A stretch of DNA of 64,000 nucleotides from Pseudomonas viciae (GTDB lineage Bacteria > Pseudomonadota > Gammaproteobacteria > Pseudomonadales > Pseudomonadaceae): the NCBI RefSeq assembly GCF_004786035.1, contig NZ_CP035088.1:3632001-3696000 (forward strand), read 5' to 3'. The notes beneath the pieces were generated by a model. That model was not told where the DNA came from. It was given only the letters and a program-made list of their open reading frames with translations, and did not search any database. This document shows, piece by piece, positions 7,514 to 17,878 of the stretch. A program made the position numbers and the translations under genes. Numbering within the stretch: position 1 is the stretch's first letter; every line of letters begins with the position of its first letter.

Positions 7514-9637
7514 TCAGAACGTCACGCTGGCACTCAGGCGGGCGGTACGCGGTTCACCGACATTGACTTGCTGTTCGCTGCCGGTGGACGACGGGTAGTA
7601 CTGCTTGTCGAACAGGTTGTCCACGTTCAACTGCAACGAGGTTTTGTGCCCCAGCACTGGAGATTCCCAGCGCAGGAACGCGTCGGCGACGGTGTAGCTG
7701 CTGAGCCAGAAGTCGTTGGCCTTGTTAGCGGCGCGCTCGCCGACATACCGCGCACCGGCGCCGGCGTGCCAGACACCGAATTCGGCTGGCACGTTCAGGT
7801 GGTGGCTCAGGTATAGGCTGGCGGTGTGCTTGGGTGCATCGGCGAGGCGATGGCCTTCGTCCTTGGGATCATCAAGTATTTCTGTATGGGTATAGGCGTA
7901 GGTGCCGATCAAGTCCCAACGCTCAGCCAAACGACCGGTGATGTCGAGTTCCAGGCCTTGGGAGCCGACTTTGCCGGCAGCCTCCGACAGGGTCACACCA
8001 TTGACAGTGGAGGACGTCACAACGTTCTTTTTCACGATGTCGAACAGTGCCAGATTGATATTCAGCCCCGGCAATGGATCGTACTTGGCGCCGACTTCGT
8101 AACTGCGTCCTTCCTCCGGTTTAAAAGTGCTGAGATTGTCGTCGACGGTATCGTTGGGCTTGAAAGAGCGACTGTAGTTGCCATACAGAGACAGGGTCTC
8201 GGTGGCTTTATAGACCAGTCCCAGGAACGGAACAAAAGCATCACCATTGTCGTCACGAACCGGCACGCTCGTGATCAGCCCCTGCTTGCTGAATTGGTCG
8301 TAATGCTGGTAGCGCCCCCCAAAGACCAGGATCCAGCGATCATCCAGGTGCCAGTTGTCTTTCAGGTACACCGAGCTGGAAGTCAGTTTGTTGCTCAAGT
8401 TGCTTTGGCCTGGACTGATGACGCTGGGTTCTTCCAGACCACCGTACACCGGTGCTGTGATGTCGAAACCCGCTTGATAGGCCCCACGGTAGGTCTTGCC
8501 ACGGAACTGATCGGATACCTGGTTATCCACGCCGATCAACAGGTCATGACGTTGACCGAATAGCTCCTGCTTGCCGATGAAATCCCAGCTGGCGTAGCGG
8601 GTTTCATCGTCGTAGTGCGCGCCGTTGGCAGCACGCTGGAAAACACCGCCGCTTGTCATCCGCGGCTGCGCGATTGAAAGGCTATACCGGTCATTGTTCC
8701 AGCCATAGGTGACCCGCGTTTTCCAATCCTCGCTCAGTTCATACTCAAACCGCGCCGTGGCCGTCTCGCGAATTCCCACGCTCTTGGCCCACGGCTCATC
8801 CAGACGCTTGTCATAGTCGATATCCTCCGGATGCCCATTCCTGAACACCGTTCCGCGATCGAATGGATTGGAATATTCGTTGTACTCGTAACTGAGGTTC
8901 AACGAAGCCCGCTCCCCCGTCCAAGCCAAGGACGGCGCCACCAGCGTGCTCTCGTTGACGCCGTAGTTGCGCCAGTAGTCCTCGTGCCCACGCTCGGCAA
9001 TCAAACGATAAGCCAGGCCGGTATCGCCCAACGGCCCAGTGGTGTCCAGGGCCATGGTGCCGCCGCCCTCGCTGTAGGCCGAGCCGCTCAGCGTGGTGCT
9101 CTGGGTGTACTCGGGTTTCTTGCTGATGACGTTGACCAGGCCCCCAGGCTCCAGCGCGCCGTACAGCATCGAGGCCGGGCCCTTGAGCACTTCGACCCGT
9201 TCGGTGGTGGCGCTGAAGTTGTGCCCCAGGTTCGAACGCACGCCATCACGCAGGATCGAGCCGTCGTCGTTGGTGCCAAAACCACGCTTGACCAACGAGT
9301 CCCGCGAGCCGCCCAAGGTATTGCCCTGGCTGACGCCGCTGACGAACTTCATTGCGTCGGCCAGCGAACGCACCTGATAGTCGTCCAGGGTCTGCTGGGT
9401 CACCACGTTGATCGATTGCGCCTCTTCCTTGATCGGTACATCGCTTTTGCTCGCCGTGCTGGCTTGCGATGCCGTGTAGCCCTCGTCCTGAGTGATGCGA
9501 CTGCCCTGGATGTCCGTAGCCGGCAGTTCAAGGGTGTCCTGTGCCCACACCGGACTTGCGATGAAGCAGCAAGACAAGGTTGGCAATACACACTTGATGA
9601 AGACGTTGCGATTAGCGAGGGGGGTGGAACGATTCAA
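7514..9637 (-). CDS. TonB-dependent siderophore receptor
   Basis: A 707-residue outer-membrane receptor. A signal peptide (…LPTLSCCFIASPVWAQD, about residues 1-33) is followed directly by a plug domain (SINVVTQQTLDDYQVRSLAD, GFGTNDDGSILRDGVRS, VEVLKGPASMLYGALEPGG-x-VN) and a 22-strand-type barrel ending RLSASVTF with the terminal Phe. There is no STN signalling domain, so it is not a surface-signalling transducer of the FpvA or PupB kind. The nearest recognisable style is the ferrichrome/hydroxamate FhuA-FiuA group, but the ligand is uncertain. The reading frame offers no upstream ATG; translation would begin at TTG 9637. A Fur-like element lies just upstream (9665-9695). It is a monocistronic gene bounded by a terminator. 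Confidence 0.9.
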   Translation of the reverse strand: MNRSTPLANRNVFIKCVLPTLSCCFIASPVWAQDTLELPATDIQGSRITQDEGYTASQASTASKSDVPIKEEAQSINVVTQQTLDDYQVRSLADAMKFVSGVSQGNTLGGSRDSLVKRGFGTNDDGSILRDGVRSNLGHNFSATTERVEVLKGPASMLYGALEPGGLVNVISKKPEYTQSTTLSGSAYSEGGGTMALDTTGPLGDTGLAYRLIAERGHEDYWRNYGVNESTLVAPSLAWTGERASLNLSYEYNEYSNPFDRGTVFRNGHPEDIDYDKRLDEPWAKSVGIRETATARFEYELSEDWKTRVTYGWNNDRYSLSIAQPRMTSGGVFQRAANGAHYDDETRYASWDFIGKQELFGQRHDLLIGVDNQVSDQFRGKTYRGAYQAGFDITAPVYGGLEEPSVISPGQSNLSNKLTSSSVYLKDNWHLDDRWILVFGGRYQHYDQFSKQGLITSVPVRDDNGDAFVPFLGLVYKATETLSLYGNYSRSFKPNDTVDDNLSTFKPEEGRSYEVGAKYDPLPGLNINLALFDIVKKNVVTSSTVNGVTLSEAAGKVGSQGLELDITGRLAERWDLIGTYAYTHTEILDDPKDEGHRLADAPKHTASLYLSHHLNVPAEFGVWHAGAGARYVGERAANKANDFWLSSYTVADAFLRWESPVLGHKTSLQLNVDNLFDKQYYPSSTGSEQQVNVGEPRTARLSASVTF

Positions 9638-9664
9638 GACGCTGCACTCATAGGGGGGGATGTT

Positions 9665-9695
9665 AATGAGAGCGAATATACTTTGAGAACGATTC
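9665..9695. promoter_or_regulatory. Possible Fur-binding region
   Basis: AATGAGAGCGAAT (9665-9677) and TTGAGAACGATTC (9683-9695) each resemble the AATGAGAATNATT half-elements common in Pseudomonas Fur sites, with one or two mismatches. They lie 28-58 bp upstream of the receptor start. The match is imperfect. Confidence 0.4.
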
Positions 9696-9734
9696 CCAGT
9701 AAATCTTTTCTATTCATTACTGACCATCATCAAA

Positions 9735-9827
9735 CCCCTGTGGGAGCGGGCTTGCTCGAATGCGATGGGTCAGTTGCATCAGTGTTGAATGTGCTACCGC
9801 CTTCGCGAGCAAGCCCGCTCCCACGGG
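9735..9827. repeat. REPIN: pair of inverted Pseudomonas REP sequences
   Basis: CCCCTGTGGGAGCGGGCTTG (from 9735) and its near-reverse-complement CAAGCCCGCTCCCACGGG (ending 9827) bracket about 45 bp. The family is the same as at 1519-1612. It lies in the roughly 315-bp gap between the siderophore receptor and the chemoreceptor; apart from the Fur-like element I see nothing else there. Confidence 0.88.
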
Positions 9828-9952
9828 TCCGTGCTGCGCTGGGCTACGCCAAATCACGTAAAGTGATATCAAATCGCCCTATCCCCCTAAAGCTTTGCCA
9901 CTCGCGGTCGAATGTATTCCATTGAGAGATTTCTTTGCCCAGGAGCAGCGGC

Positions 9953-11749
9953 ATGCAGACGTTAAAGGCCTTGTACGAGTCTATCGAAATGCAATTTTTC
10001 GATACGCTCACCAAAAAGCTGTCGAGCCTTTTCCTGCTGGTGTTGGTCAGTGGCCTGCTGTACTGGGTGACCCTCAGCGCACGCGCCGATATCCTGCTGC
10101 AATTGCGCAACGCGCAGTTGGACGGCGCAATGCTGGGGCAGATCGAGGGTCGGCTCGACAGCCTCACCCATGCCCTGCTCTTCGGTGCGTTTCTGTCGCT
10201 GTGCATGATCAGCTTCATGGTCTGGTACTTGCGCCACCTCATCGTGCGCCCCGTCACCGCCATGACCAAGGCCCTGGAAGAGATCGCCAACGGCGAAGGC
10301 GACTTGTCCAAGGACCTGCCGCTGGTGACCCACGACGAGATTCGGACGCTGGCCGGCACCTGCAATCGTTTCCTGGCCAAGCAGCGGGAGATCATCAGCA
10401 ACGTCCAGGCCCTGACCGTGCACATCGCCGTCGAATCGGCGCGTTCGCTGAAGAACATCAGCGATTCCAGTGACAGCGCTACCCACCAGGCCCGCTTCGC
10501 CAAGGAAGTGATGGACCAGAGCAACACCGCCGTGGGCCGCATTGAAGAAGTCTCGCGCCAGACCCAGGGCATCTCCAGCACCACCGCCCAGAACCTGAGC
10601 ATGGCCCGCGACTCCTACGCCGAGCTTCTGGAAGTGACTGGCAACATCAGTGAAATCTCCAGCAGCCTCAATGAATTCGCGACGCTGGTGGGCGCCTTGA
10701 ACCAGCGCTCTTCAAGCATCAAATCCATTGTCGGGTTGATCCAGCAAATCTCTGCCCAGACCAACCTGCTGGCCCTCAACGCTGCCATCGAAGCCGCCCG
10801 GGCTGGTGAAAGTGGCCGGGGCTTCGCCGTAGTGGCCGATGAAGTGCGCACATTGGCGCAGAATGTCAGCCGGGCAACGGACGATATCTCGCGCAACATC
10901 GACGCCATGCTTGAAGAGGTCGGCTCCACCCACGAGCAGACCACCCAGATCAGCCACAGCGCCCGGGAAACTCAGAAAGTGGTGGAGCGCGCCTCCGGTC
11001 ATTTCGAAAGCATGATCGGCGATTTCGAATCCACCAACGGCAAACTGGCGGACATTGCCACGCATATCCAGCAGTTCGCCGACAGCAATACGGGCATCAA
11101 CGAACGGGTGACCCAGATCCATGCCGATAGCCAGTTGATCGACCAGCGTATGCAGCATTCGGCGACGGCGACCCGTGACCTCTCCGGTGTTGCCGAAAAA
11201 GTGCAGGCGCTGTTGGGTCGGTTCGTGCTCGGCCACGGCAAGCTGGATGCCGCCATCACCCGGGCCAGCCAGTGCCGCGACATCCTCCAGGTACGCCTGG
11301 AAGCGCTGCAAAAGGAAGGCCTCAACCTGTTCGACCAGAACTACCAATTGATCCCCGGCACCGACCCCAAGCAATACATGACCGGCTATACCGAACGCTT
11401 TGCCCAGGTCTGCCAGGAAGAATGCGACAAGCTCACCCGCAGCACGCCGGGTGGCAAGGTGTCGTTTATCGTCGATACCAAGGGCTATTGCCCGGTGAAC
11501 AACAGCTGGGTGTCGAAGCCGCCCACGGGTGATCGCACAGTCGACCTGCCGGTATGCCGCAACAAACGGATCTTCGGCGACCCGATCGGCCTGCGCGCAG
11601 CGGGCAACGTCCAGCGCTTCCTGCTCCAGACCTACCTGCGCGATACCGGGGAAATCATGACCGAGATCGACGTACCCTTCTTCTTCGGCGGCCGTCATTG
11701 GGGCAACTTGCGGGTGGGTTTCGATGCGGCGGTGTTGTTGGCGGAGTGA
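9953..11749 (+). CDS. Methyl-accepting chemotaxis protein with C-terminal sensor-like domain
   Basis: A 598-residue chemoreceptor. Membrane segments lie near residues 24-42 and 78-98, and the loop between them is only about 35 residues, too short for a periplasmic ligand domain. A HAMP-like region follows ([20 protein letters not shown]), then coiled-coil methylation helices and the signalling hairpin [20 protein letters not shown] with [15 protein letters not shown]. After the signalling region, residues from about 430 to 598 form an extra globular domain with clustered cysteines (CQEEC), [20 protein letters not shown] and [23 protein letters not shown], resembling a Cache/PAS-like fold. Sensing is therefore probably cytoplasmic. 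The ATG at 9953 has AGGAG seven bases upstream. It is a single-gene unit; the ligand is unknown. Confidence 0.9.
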   Translation: MQTLKALYESIEMQFFDTLTKKLSSLFLLVLVSGLLYWVTLSARADILLQLRNAQLDGAMLGQIEGRLDSLTHALLFGAFLSLCMISFMVWYLRHLIVRPVTAMTKALEEIANGEGDLSKDLPLVTHDEIRTLAGTCNRFLAKQREIISNVQALTVHIAVESARSLKNISDSSDSATHQARFAKEVMDQSNTAVGRIEEVSRQTQGISSTTAQNLSMARDSYAELLEVTGNISEISSSLNEFATLVGALNQRSSSIKSIVGLIQQISAQTNLLALNAAIEAARAGESGRGFAVVADEVRTLAQNVSRATDDISRNIDAMLEEVGSTHEQTTQISHSARETQKVVERASGHFESMIGDFESTNGKLADIATHIQQFADSNTGINERVTQIHADSQLIDQRMQHSATATRDLSGVAEKVQALLGRFVLGHGKLDAAITRASQCRDILQVRLEALQKEGLNLFDQNYQLIPGTDPKQYMTGYTERFAQVCQEECDKLTRSTPGGKVSFIVDTKGYCPVNNSWVSKPPTGDRTVDLPVCRNKRIFGDPIGLRAAGNVQRFLLQTYLRDTGEIMTEIDVPFFFGGRHWGNLRVGFDAAVLLAE

Positions 11750-11763
11750 TCGCCAGGCAAATA

Positions 11764-11793
11764 CCCCGTGGCGAGGGCGCTTGCTGCCACAGG
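11764..11793. terminator. Hairpin between convergent genes (REP-like)
   Basis: CCCGTGGC and GCCACAGGG can pair around a GC-rich loop, in the 53-bp gap between the chemoreceptor (+) and leuA (-). The GTGGCGAGGGCGCTTGCT core is a second type of Pseudomonas extragenic palindrome. A short T run follows on the + strand (TTTGCATTTT). Confidence 0.5.
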
Positions 11794-11802
11794 GTTTGCA
11801 TT

Positions 11803-13509
11803 TTAATGGTGTATCCGGGCCGACGCTGAGGTCTTCAGCGAGCCAAGCAAGCCGCTGCGGGTCGCCCGGTTGACGGCGCTCACCAAGGCCTTCAAGGACG
11901 CCGACAGGAAGCTGCCATCGCGCGCCGCGCCAAAGATGAACTGGCTGCCCAAGCGGATCTCGACGTAGGCAATTGCTTCGGATTGAGCTCCGTCACGCGT
12001 CGCATGCTCATGGTAATCGGCAATATCCAGGTTGATGCCGCAGGCGGCGAGCGCATCGACCATGGCCGCCAACGGGCCGTTACCCTCGCCGGCCAGGTGC
12101 ACCGGGCCCTGTGGTCCGACCAACCGCGCATCGATGTAGGTCGTGTCACCTTCGCTGACCACTTGCGGTTTGCCGAGCCGGTAAGGCATCCCTTCGGTGA
12201 GGTACTGTTCGGTAAAACACTCCAGGATCATCTCGCTGGTGATCTCCCGGCCTGTATCGTCAGCCACTTGCTGGACCAGGCCGCTGAACTCCATTTGCAG
12301 GCGCCGCGGCAGGACGATGCCGTATTGCTCCAGCAGGTAGGCCACGCCGCCCTTGCCGGACTGGCTGTTGACGCGGATGACCGCCTCATAGCTGCGCCCC
12401 ATGTCTGCCGGGTCGATGGGCAGGTAAGGAACTTCCCAGAACCCGTCGGGGTGGGCGTTGCGGGCGGCAAAGCCTTTCTTGATCGCGTCCTGATGCGAAC
12501 CGGAAAACGCCGTGAATACCAGCTCGCCGGCATAGGGATGCCGCGGGTGGGTCGGCAACTGGTTGCAGTACTCGACTTCACGCTGCACATGCACGATGTC
12601 GGAAAAGTCCAGCCGTGGGGAAATCCCGCTGGTATAGAGGTTCATTGCCAGCGTGAGGATATCGACGTTACCGGTACGCTCGCCATTGCCAAACAGCGTT
12701 CCTTCGATCCGCTGGGCACCCGCCAGGCAAGCCTGCTCGGCCGTGGCGACACCGGTGCCGCGGTCGTTGTGCGGATGGACGCTGATGATCACGCTGTCCA
12801 AACGACTGAAGTGACGGCAGAACCATTCGATCTGATCGGCAAACACGTTCGCGGTGGAGACCTCCACGGTGGTCGGCAGATTGAGGATCATTTTGTTCTG
12901 CGGGGTGGGCTCGAATTGCGCGGCCACGGCCTCACAAATCTCCAGGCCGAAATCCAGCTCGGTGAAACAGAAGGTTTCCGGCGAATACTGGAACGTCCAC
13001 TCGGTCTGCGGGTACTGCTGCATCAGCGCCTTGATTTCCCGCGTTGCATCGGTGGCAATCTTGATGCAACCGGCTTTATCGACCCCGAACACCACATCAC
13101 GGAACACCGGTGCGGTGGCGTTATAGACATGAACGATGGCACGCGGGGCGCCCTTCAGCGCTTCGAAGGTTCGCTCGATCAAATGCGTACGCGCCTGGGT
13201 CATGACCTGGATGGTCACGTCCGGTGGAATTTTGTTGCCCTCGATCAACTCACGCACATAGTCGAAATCGGTCTGCGAAGCGGCGGGGAAACCCACCTCA
13301 ATCTCCTTGAAGCCGGTCTTGACCAACAGCTCGAAGAACCGCCGCTTGCGCTCGGCGTTCATCGGCTCGATGAGCGCCTGGTTGCCATCGCGCATGTCGA
13401 CGCTGCACCAGGTCGGTGCCTGGCGCTGGACCTTGGACGGCCATTGCCGGTCAGGCAAGTCCACGGTGGAGAAATGGCGGTATTTGAGGGAAGGGTCGCT
13501 GAGCATCAT
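11803..13509 (-). CDS. leuA: 2-isopropylmalate synthase
   Basis: A 568-residue enzyme for the first committed step of leucine synthesis: acetyl-CoA plus 2-oxoisovalerate gives 2-isopropylmalate. Catalytic-domain landmarks are [15 protein letters not shown] (metal Asp and substrate Arg, about residues 38-52), [15 protein letters not shown], and the metal-binding [15 protein letters not shown] with [12 protein letters not shown]. The C-terminal 130 residues form the leucine-binding regulatory domain ([17 protein letters not shown]). The ATG at 13509 has AAGGAG eight bases before it; a longer frame upstream lacks such a site. The length matches the long (class 2) LeuA of pseudomonads. About 290 bp of AT-richer DNA separates it from the divergent GGDEF gene; I see no leader peptide or riboswitch there. 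Confidence 0.96.
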   Translation of the reverse strand: MMLSDPSLKYRHFSTVDLPDRQWPSKVQRQAPTWCSVDMRDGNQALIEPMNAERKRRFFELLVKTGFKEIEVGFPAASQTDFDYVRELIEGNKIPPDVTIQVMTQARTHLIERTFEALKGAPRAIVHVYNATAPVFRDVVFGVDKAGCIKIATDATREIKALMQQYPQTEWTFQYSPETFCFTELDFGLEICEAVAAQFEPTPQNKMILNLPTTVEVSTANVFADQIEWFCRHFSRLDSVIISVHPHNDRGTGVATAEQACLAGAQRIEGTLFGNGERTGNVDILTLAMNLYTSGISPRLDFSDIVHVQREVEYCNQLPTHPRHPYAGELVFTAFSGSHQDAIKKGFAARNAHPDGFWEVPYLPIDPADMGRSYEAVIRVNSQSGKGGVAYLLEQYGIVLPRRLQMEFSGLVQQVADDTGREITSEMILECFTEQYLTEGMPYRLGKPQVVSEGDTTYIDARLVGPQGPVHLAGEGNGPLAAMVDALAACGINLDIADYHEHATRDGAQSEAIAYVEIRLGSQFIFGAARDGSFLSASLKALVSAVNRATRSGLLGSLKTSASARIHH

Positions 13510-13802
13510 GCGTTCGTCTCCTTGAGGACAACAGCCACTGGATCGATTCGCGAGAGGCGAACCAGATTGGATCCAATACACCGTATTCTAGAGATTGCCG
13601 GCTGCTCAAGGATTGCAAACTATGTCTTAAAATACGAAGAAAATGATAGCAAAAACGAATTATCAAAACTTTTCAGCAATAAATAATCAAAATAGCCGCA
13701 TCATCAACAACGCCAAAAACCTGCACGTCAACGCGCCCCTGTGCACCAATTACGACCACCACTAAGTTAATCAGCCCTACAGCCGATAAAGGACAGGTGC
13801 GG

Positions 13803-16406
13803 GTGAAATCGCTTTTGGCTGATGACTTATTTATGACTGAAGATGCTGGCAACGACTCAATCGTTCTTTCCCCGGGCTCGCCAACCCGAAGCTTCACCCG
13901 TCGTACCTTCCCGGCCATCATGCTCCTGCTGTTTGTCATGTCCGCATTGGCGATCGCCGTGTTGCTCAACATCACCCAGGTCCAGGACCAGCGCGCCCGT
14001 GAACAGAGCCTGTTTTTTGCCCAGCGGGCCATTGATGGTATCCGCACGGGCATCGGGCGGGACCTGAGCGATTATTCCAAGTGGAGCGATGCTTACCGGC
14101 ATTTGCATGTCGAAATGGACAAAGAGTGGGCCTACGACCAGGAAAATGTCGGCAGCAGCGTTTACTCGCTCTACGGTTACCAGGCGGTGTTTGTCATTTC
14201 CCCGACAGGTAAAACCGTCTATTCGGTGATCGATGGCAAGATGGATGAGGTCGATGCCGACACATGGCTGACCGGCAACCTGCGCGCATTGGAGGAAAAA
14301 GCCAGTGCATCGGAGAACCGCGATGAAGTTGTCGTCGAACTGTTGCATCACGACGGCATGCCCGCGTTCGTCGCCACTTCCGCCATCACCACCGGCACGG
14401 ACGATAGCGTGGCCGAAATCCCCGGCCCGCCCAGCCTGCTGCTGTTCGTAAAAGTCCTCGATTCCGCCGCCCTGCAAGGCCTGGCGCGGGACTTTGCCCT
14501 GCCCGATGCCCATATCGCCAGAACACCGGGCCCCAGTGATACCGCCCAGGTGCTGCTCGACAACTTGACCCAAGAGGCCCTGGCATGGCGGCCATCGACG
14601 CCGGGTCAGGATCTGCGCAGGATCCTGCTGCCCTTGCTGGCCCTGGCATTACTGGTCTTGGCCTTTCTGGCGCTGGCCGTGTTACGCCATGCCCTGGCCA
14701 TGCTCCGCGCACAGGAGCGCCAGTACACCAGCTTACTGGCTCACCGCAAGGCCTTGGAACGCAGTGAAGAACGCTTCAGAGACATTGCCGAAGTGTCCTC
14801 TGACTGGCTGTGGGAGATCGACTCGAACGGGACGCTGACCTACCTGTCTGATCGCTTCGAACAAGTGACCGGGTTCAGCCCTACCGAGTGGTTGGGCAAG
14901 CCCCTCTACCGGCTGCTGCACCCCCACGGTGGCTCGATTTCGATTGCTCAATGGTTGCTCGGCGGCGCCGACAGCGCCTCATCCGCCCCACTGTTATGCG
15001 AGTACACCGCACGCAACCAGCGCATCCGCACCTGCAAGCTGTCGGTGCGGGCCATCGAATCCGGCGCGTTGGGATTTCGCGGCACCGCCACCGATATCAC
15101 CGACGAGCTACGGGCCCTGGCGCAGATCAAGCATCTTTCCCTGCACGACCCGCTGACCGGCCTGGCCAACCGAAACCATCTGTTCGATTGCCTGCGCAAG
15201 CACCTGGATCGATCTGACGGTACCTCGCTGGCGGTGTTGAACCTGGACATGGATCGGTTCAAACCGGTCAACGATTCCCTGGGGCATGCCGTGGGGGACA
15301 AGGTGCTCAGGGAGGTGGCCCATATCCTTCAGCAAAACGTGCGCGACACCGATCTGGTGGCCCGTCTGGGCGGTGATGAGTTTGTCATCGTCATGCCCGA
15401 CCCGGGCAATGCGCACGATCTCGATCAACTCTGTGAGCGCTTGATCGATTGCATGCAACGCCCCATGCACCTGGACGGTAATACCCTGTACCTGGGGGTG
15501 AGCATCGGCGTTGTCTGGTCGCAACCCGGCGACGAACATGCCGATGAATTATTGCGCCACGCTGATATTGCCTTGTATGCGGCCAAGGCGGCTGGTCGTA
15601 ATACCTGGCGCGTATATGTCGAGGCCATGGGCAATGTGGCCCGCGACCGTCGACGATACGAGCAACAACTACGTGATGCGATGCAGGAGGATCAGCTGGA
15701 GCTGCGTTATCTACCGCGCTTCAACGTGAGCGCCGAGCAACTGCATGGCTTTGAAGCCCAGACCTTCTGGCATCATCCCGAAAAAGGTGAACTGGGCGGG
15801 TCCGACTTCATACCGGTCGCCGAAGCGTCAGGCCAGTTGGAAGAACTGGGGACCTGGATGCTGATCAACGTCTGTGAGGAAGCAGCTACCTGGCCGACCG
15901 CCGTCAGCGTGTCCGTCGCGGTTTCGCCCAAGTGGTTCAGCAGCAGCTTTCTGCTCAACCAGGTGCAAACGGCCCTTGACGCAAGCGGCCTGGAGCCTCA
16001 TCGGCTGACCCTGGAAGTGGCCGAAGGGGTGCTGTTGGCCGACCATAAGACCGTCGCCCGCACCCTTCATGCCCTGAAAGATCTCGGCGTACGGATCAAC
16101 ATCGACAAGTTCGGCACGAGCATCGCATCCCTTCGCGAAGTATTGAACCAGCCGTTCGATGGCATCCGCTTCGATCGCAATATCCTCGCGCAGCTGGGCT
16201 TGGAACATGACCAGGAAGGCGTCCTGGCGATGATCCGATTGAGCCGCAGCGTAGGGCTGATGGTCACCGCCGAAGGCATCGAAAACGCCCGGCAATTCAG
16301 CCAACTGCGCAGCGTCGCTTGCGACCATGTGCAAGGCCCCTACTTCGGCTCGGCACTGGCCCGCTCGGAAATGGCCTCGTTCTTCACCACGCCCAGGTGG
16401 TTATAG
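13803..16406 (+). CDS. Membrane-bound diguanylate cyclase with CHASE4-like, PAS, GGDEF and degenerate EAL domains
   Basis: A protein of about 867 residues. Membrane segments near residues 36-57 and 277-300 enclose a periplasmic CHASE4-like sensor (WSDAYRHLHVEMDKEWAYDQ, key residues W-S-D-A-Y). A PAS domain follows (residues about 323-430), then GGDEF with intact RLGGDEFVIV and an inhibitory RxxD site (RDTD) five residues before it. The EAL domain looks dead: EAL is replaced by EAQ (FEAQTFWHH), the DDFG metal motif is DKFG and the conserved LKID position reads IRFD. So it probably makes cyclic di-GMP and uses the EAL part for binding or regulation. GTG 13803, nine bases after AAGGA, is my preferred start; GTG 13797 and ATG 13833 are possible. 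Confidence 0.88.
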   Translation: MKSLLADDLFMTEDAGNDSIVLSPGSPTRSFTRRTFPAIMLLLFVMSALAIAVLLNITQVQDQRAREQSLFFAQRAIDGIRTGIGRDLSDYSKWSDAYRHLHVEMDKEWAYDQENVGSSVYSLYGYQAVFVISPTGKTVYSVIDGKMDEVDADTWLTGNLRALEEKASASENRDEVVVELLHHDGMPAFVATSAITTGTDDSVAEIPGPPSLLLFVKVLDSAALQGLARDFALPDAHIARTPGPSDTAQVLLDNLTQEALAWRPSTPGQDLRRILLPLLALALLVLAFLALAVLRHALAMLRAQERQYTSLLAHRKALERSEERFRDIAEVSSDWLWEIDSNGTLTYLSDRFEQVTGFSPTEWLGKPLYRLLHPHGGSISIAQWLLGGADSASSAPLLCEYTARNQRIRTCKLSVRAIESGALGFRGTATDITDELRALAQIKHLSLHDPLTGLANRNHLFDCLRKHLDRSDGTSLAVLNLDMDRFKPVNDSLGHAVGDKVLREVAHILQQNVRDTDLVARLGGDEFVIVMPDPGNAHDLDQLCERLIDCMQRPMHLDGNTLYLGVSIGVVWSQPGDEHADELLRHADIALYAAKAAGRNTWRVYVEAMGNVARDRRRYEQQLRDAMQEDQLELRYLPRFNVSAEQLHGFEAQTFWHHPEKGELGGSDFIPVAEASGQLEELGTWMLINVCEEAATWPTAVSVSVAVSPKWFSSSFLLNQVQTALDASGLEPHRLTLEVAEGVLLADHKTVARTLHALKDLGVRINIDKFGTSIASLREVLNQPFDGIRFDRNILAQLGLEHDQEGVLAMIRLSRSVGLMVTAEGIENARQFSQLRSVACDHVQGPYFGSALARSEMASFFTTPRWL

Positions 16407-16492
16407 AGCTGGCTCGCGCCTTTCTCCCACAGGAGATTCGGAGTGGATACATTTGATGGGATCTGAGTCTTCCGCCCTCCAGGACTAGTCCA

Positions 16493-17017
16493 TCAATGAC
16501 TCATCGGCGACATGGCCGTCGCCTGCCCCAACAACTGCTGGTCAATGTCGTCCAGGCGCAACACCCGGCCGCCGGTGTCCCTGGCGAGTTTTTCCGCCGC
16601 CTGGGCGTCGGAGAACGAGGCCAGGACCACGCCCATGGCGCCCTTGAGCCCGGAGCCGATCACGAAATAAGCGGTCCTGGCATCGATCAGATGAGCATCA
16701 TCCGGCGTATCCCAATGGCTGCGCCCCATGTCGTGGACGTACAGTTGCACATCGGCGCGGTGGTTTTCCGGCTGTAACCACCAGCCAAGCATCTCCGCCG
16801 GCGAGCAGAACTTCCTGACGTTCCCCGCGCCGACCGCTGCGCCCTTGGGCCCGGGAAAGTCGTTGATGACCATGCCGCAGACGTGGCATTCGTCAGTGGG
16901 GTGAAACGCCAGCGCCGCCTCGCTGACCGGTGGCGGGGCTTTGTCACACGCCACCAGCGCCAGGCACACCAACACCCCGGCCAAGAGACGGCTCGCCTTG
17001 AAATACAGCCTGTTCAT
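16493..17017 (-). CDS. nosL: Nitrous oxide reductase accessory lipoprotein NosL
   Basis: A 174-residue lipoprotein: signal peptide with lipobox LALVAC (Cys near residue 24), then HPTDECHVCGMVINDFPGPK with the CHVCGM copper-binding motif, and CSPAEMLGWW. NosL is an outer- or periplasm-facing Cu(I) carrier for maturation of the copper centres of NosZ. It is the last gene of nosRZDFYL, 30 bp after nosY. I use ATG 17017 (AGGGAG upstream), which gives a clean lipoprotein signal; a frame eight residues longer is possible. Confidence 0.95.
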   Translation of the reverse strand: MNRLYFKASRLLAGVLVCLALVACDKAPPPVSEAALAFHPTDECHVCGMVINDFPGPKGAAVGAGNVRKFCSPAEMLGWWLQPENHRADVQLYVHDMGRSHWDTPDDAHLIDARTAYFVIGSGLKGAMGVVLASFSDAQAAEKLARDTGGRVLRLDDIDQQLLGQATAMSPMSH

Positions 17018-17047
17018 CGTTGCATGCTCCCTTATAAACATCAGAAA

Positions 17048-17878
17048 TCACGGACACCGGCGATTGAACAACCGATAAGCCAACCACAACGGCAATGCCA
17101 CCCACAGCCACAGGCACACCCACAGCAAAGGCCCCGACACCGGCAGGTCGCTGCCCAGGGTCAGCACGGCGGCGCCGCTGGACGCAGGATCGAACCCGGA
17201 CAGATTGATCAGCCGATACACATCCGTGGGGTTGAACAGCAGCAACCACGGCAACAGGTCCGGGCTGAACCGGCCTTCGCTAAGCACCAATAGCGCCAGC
17301 AGCACCAGGTCGAACACCAGCACAAAGAAAAACCACACCCCCAGCGCCAGCCCGGCTGCGGTGGACTTTTCCGCCGAGAGGCTGCTCAGCACATAGGCCA
17401 GCCCGAGAAAGCCCCAGCCGAGCAAGGTGGTGGACAACATGAAGCGGCCGAAGGCCCAGAGCAGCAGGCTCAGTTCGATATCGTCCACCAATAGGGCAAT
17501 GGCCAGCATCGCGCAACCGAAGCCAATCAGCGTCGCCAGGGTCAGGATCAGGCCCTGACCGACGAACTTGCCCAGCAGCAACTGACCGCGCCCCAACGGA
17601 TAGGTGAGCAACAGCAGCAAAGTGCCGCTCTCGTCTTCGCCGACAATCGCGTCGTAGGCCAAGAGCAAGGCGATCAAGGGCATCAGGAACGTCGCCAGGC
17701 TGGCCAGGCTCGCCACCGTCGCTGGCACCGAGGTAAACCCCAATTGGCCAGAGGCCGCCGCGCCGAGCCAGGCGATGCCGATGGCCAGCGCCGCGAACAA
17801 CAGGCTGATCGCCAGCAGCCAGCGATTACGCAAGCCATCGCTGAATTCCTTGCGGGCCATGTTCCAGATCGGGTTCAT
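17048..17878 (-). CDS. nosY: NosY, membrane permease of the nos copper-sulfur ABC transporter
   Basis: A 276-residue integral membrane protein starting [20 protein letters not shown], with six hydrophobic segments such as [19 protein letters not shown] and [20 protein letters not shown]. It carries the [17 protein letters not shown] motif common to ABC-2 type permeases. With NosF and NosD it forms the system that supplies sulfur or a sulfur-copper precursor for the CuZ site of NosZ. The start ATG overlaps the nosF stop (ATGA), indicating coupled translation. Confidence 0.95.
   Translation of the reverse strand: MNPIWNMARKEFSDGLRNRWLLAISLLFAALAIGIAWLGAAASGQLGFTSVPATVASLASLATFLMPLIALLLAYDAIVGEDESGTLLLLLTYPLGRGQLLLGKFVGQGLILTLATLIGFGCAMLAIALLVDDIELSLLLWAFGRFMLSTTLLGWGFLGLAYVLSSLSAEKSTAAGLALGVWFFFVLVFDLVLLALLVLSEGRFSPDLLPWLLLFNPTDVYRLINLSGFDPASSGAAVLTLGSDLPVSGPLLWVCLWLWVALPLWLAYRLFNRRCP

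Noticed and set aside
7514..9637. Ferripyoverdine-type transducing receptor (FpvA)
   Set aside because: No N-terminal STN signalling domain, and no sigma/anti-sigma gene pair next to it.
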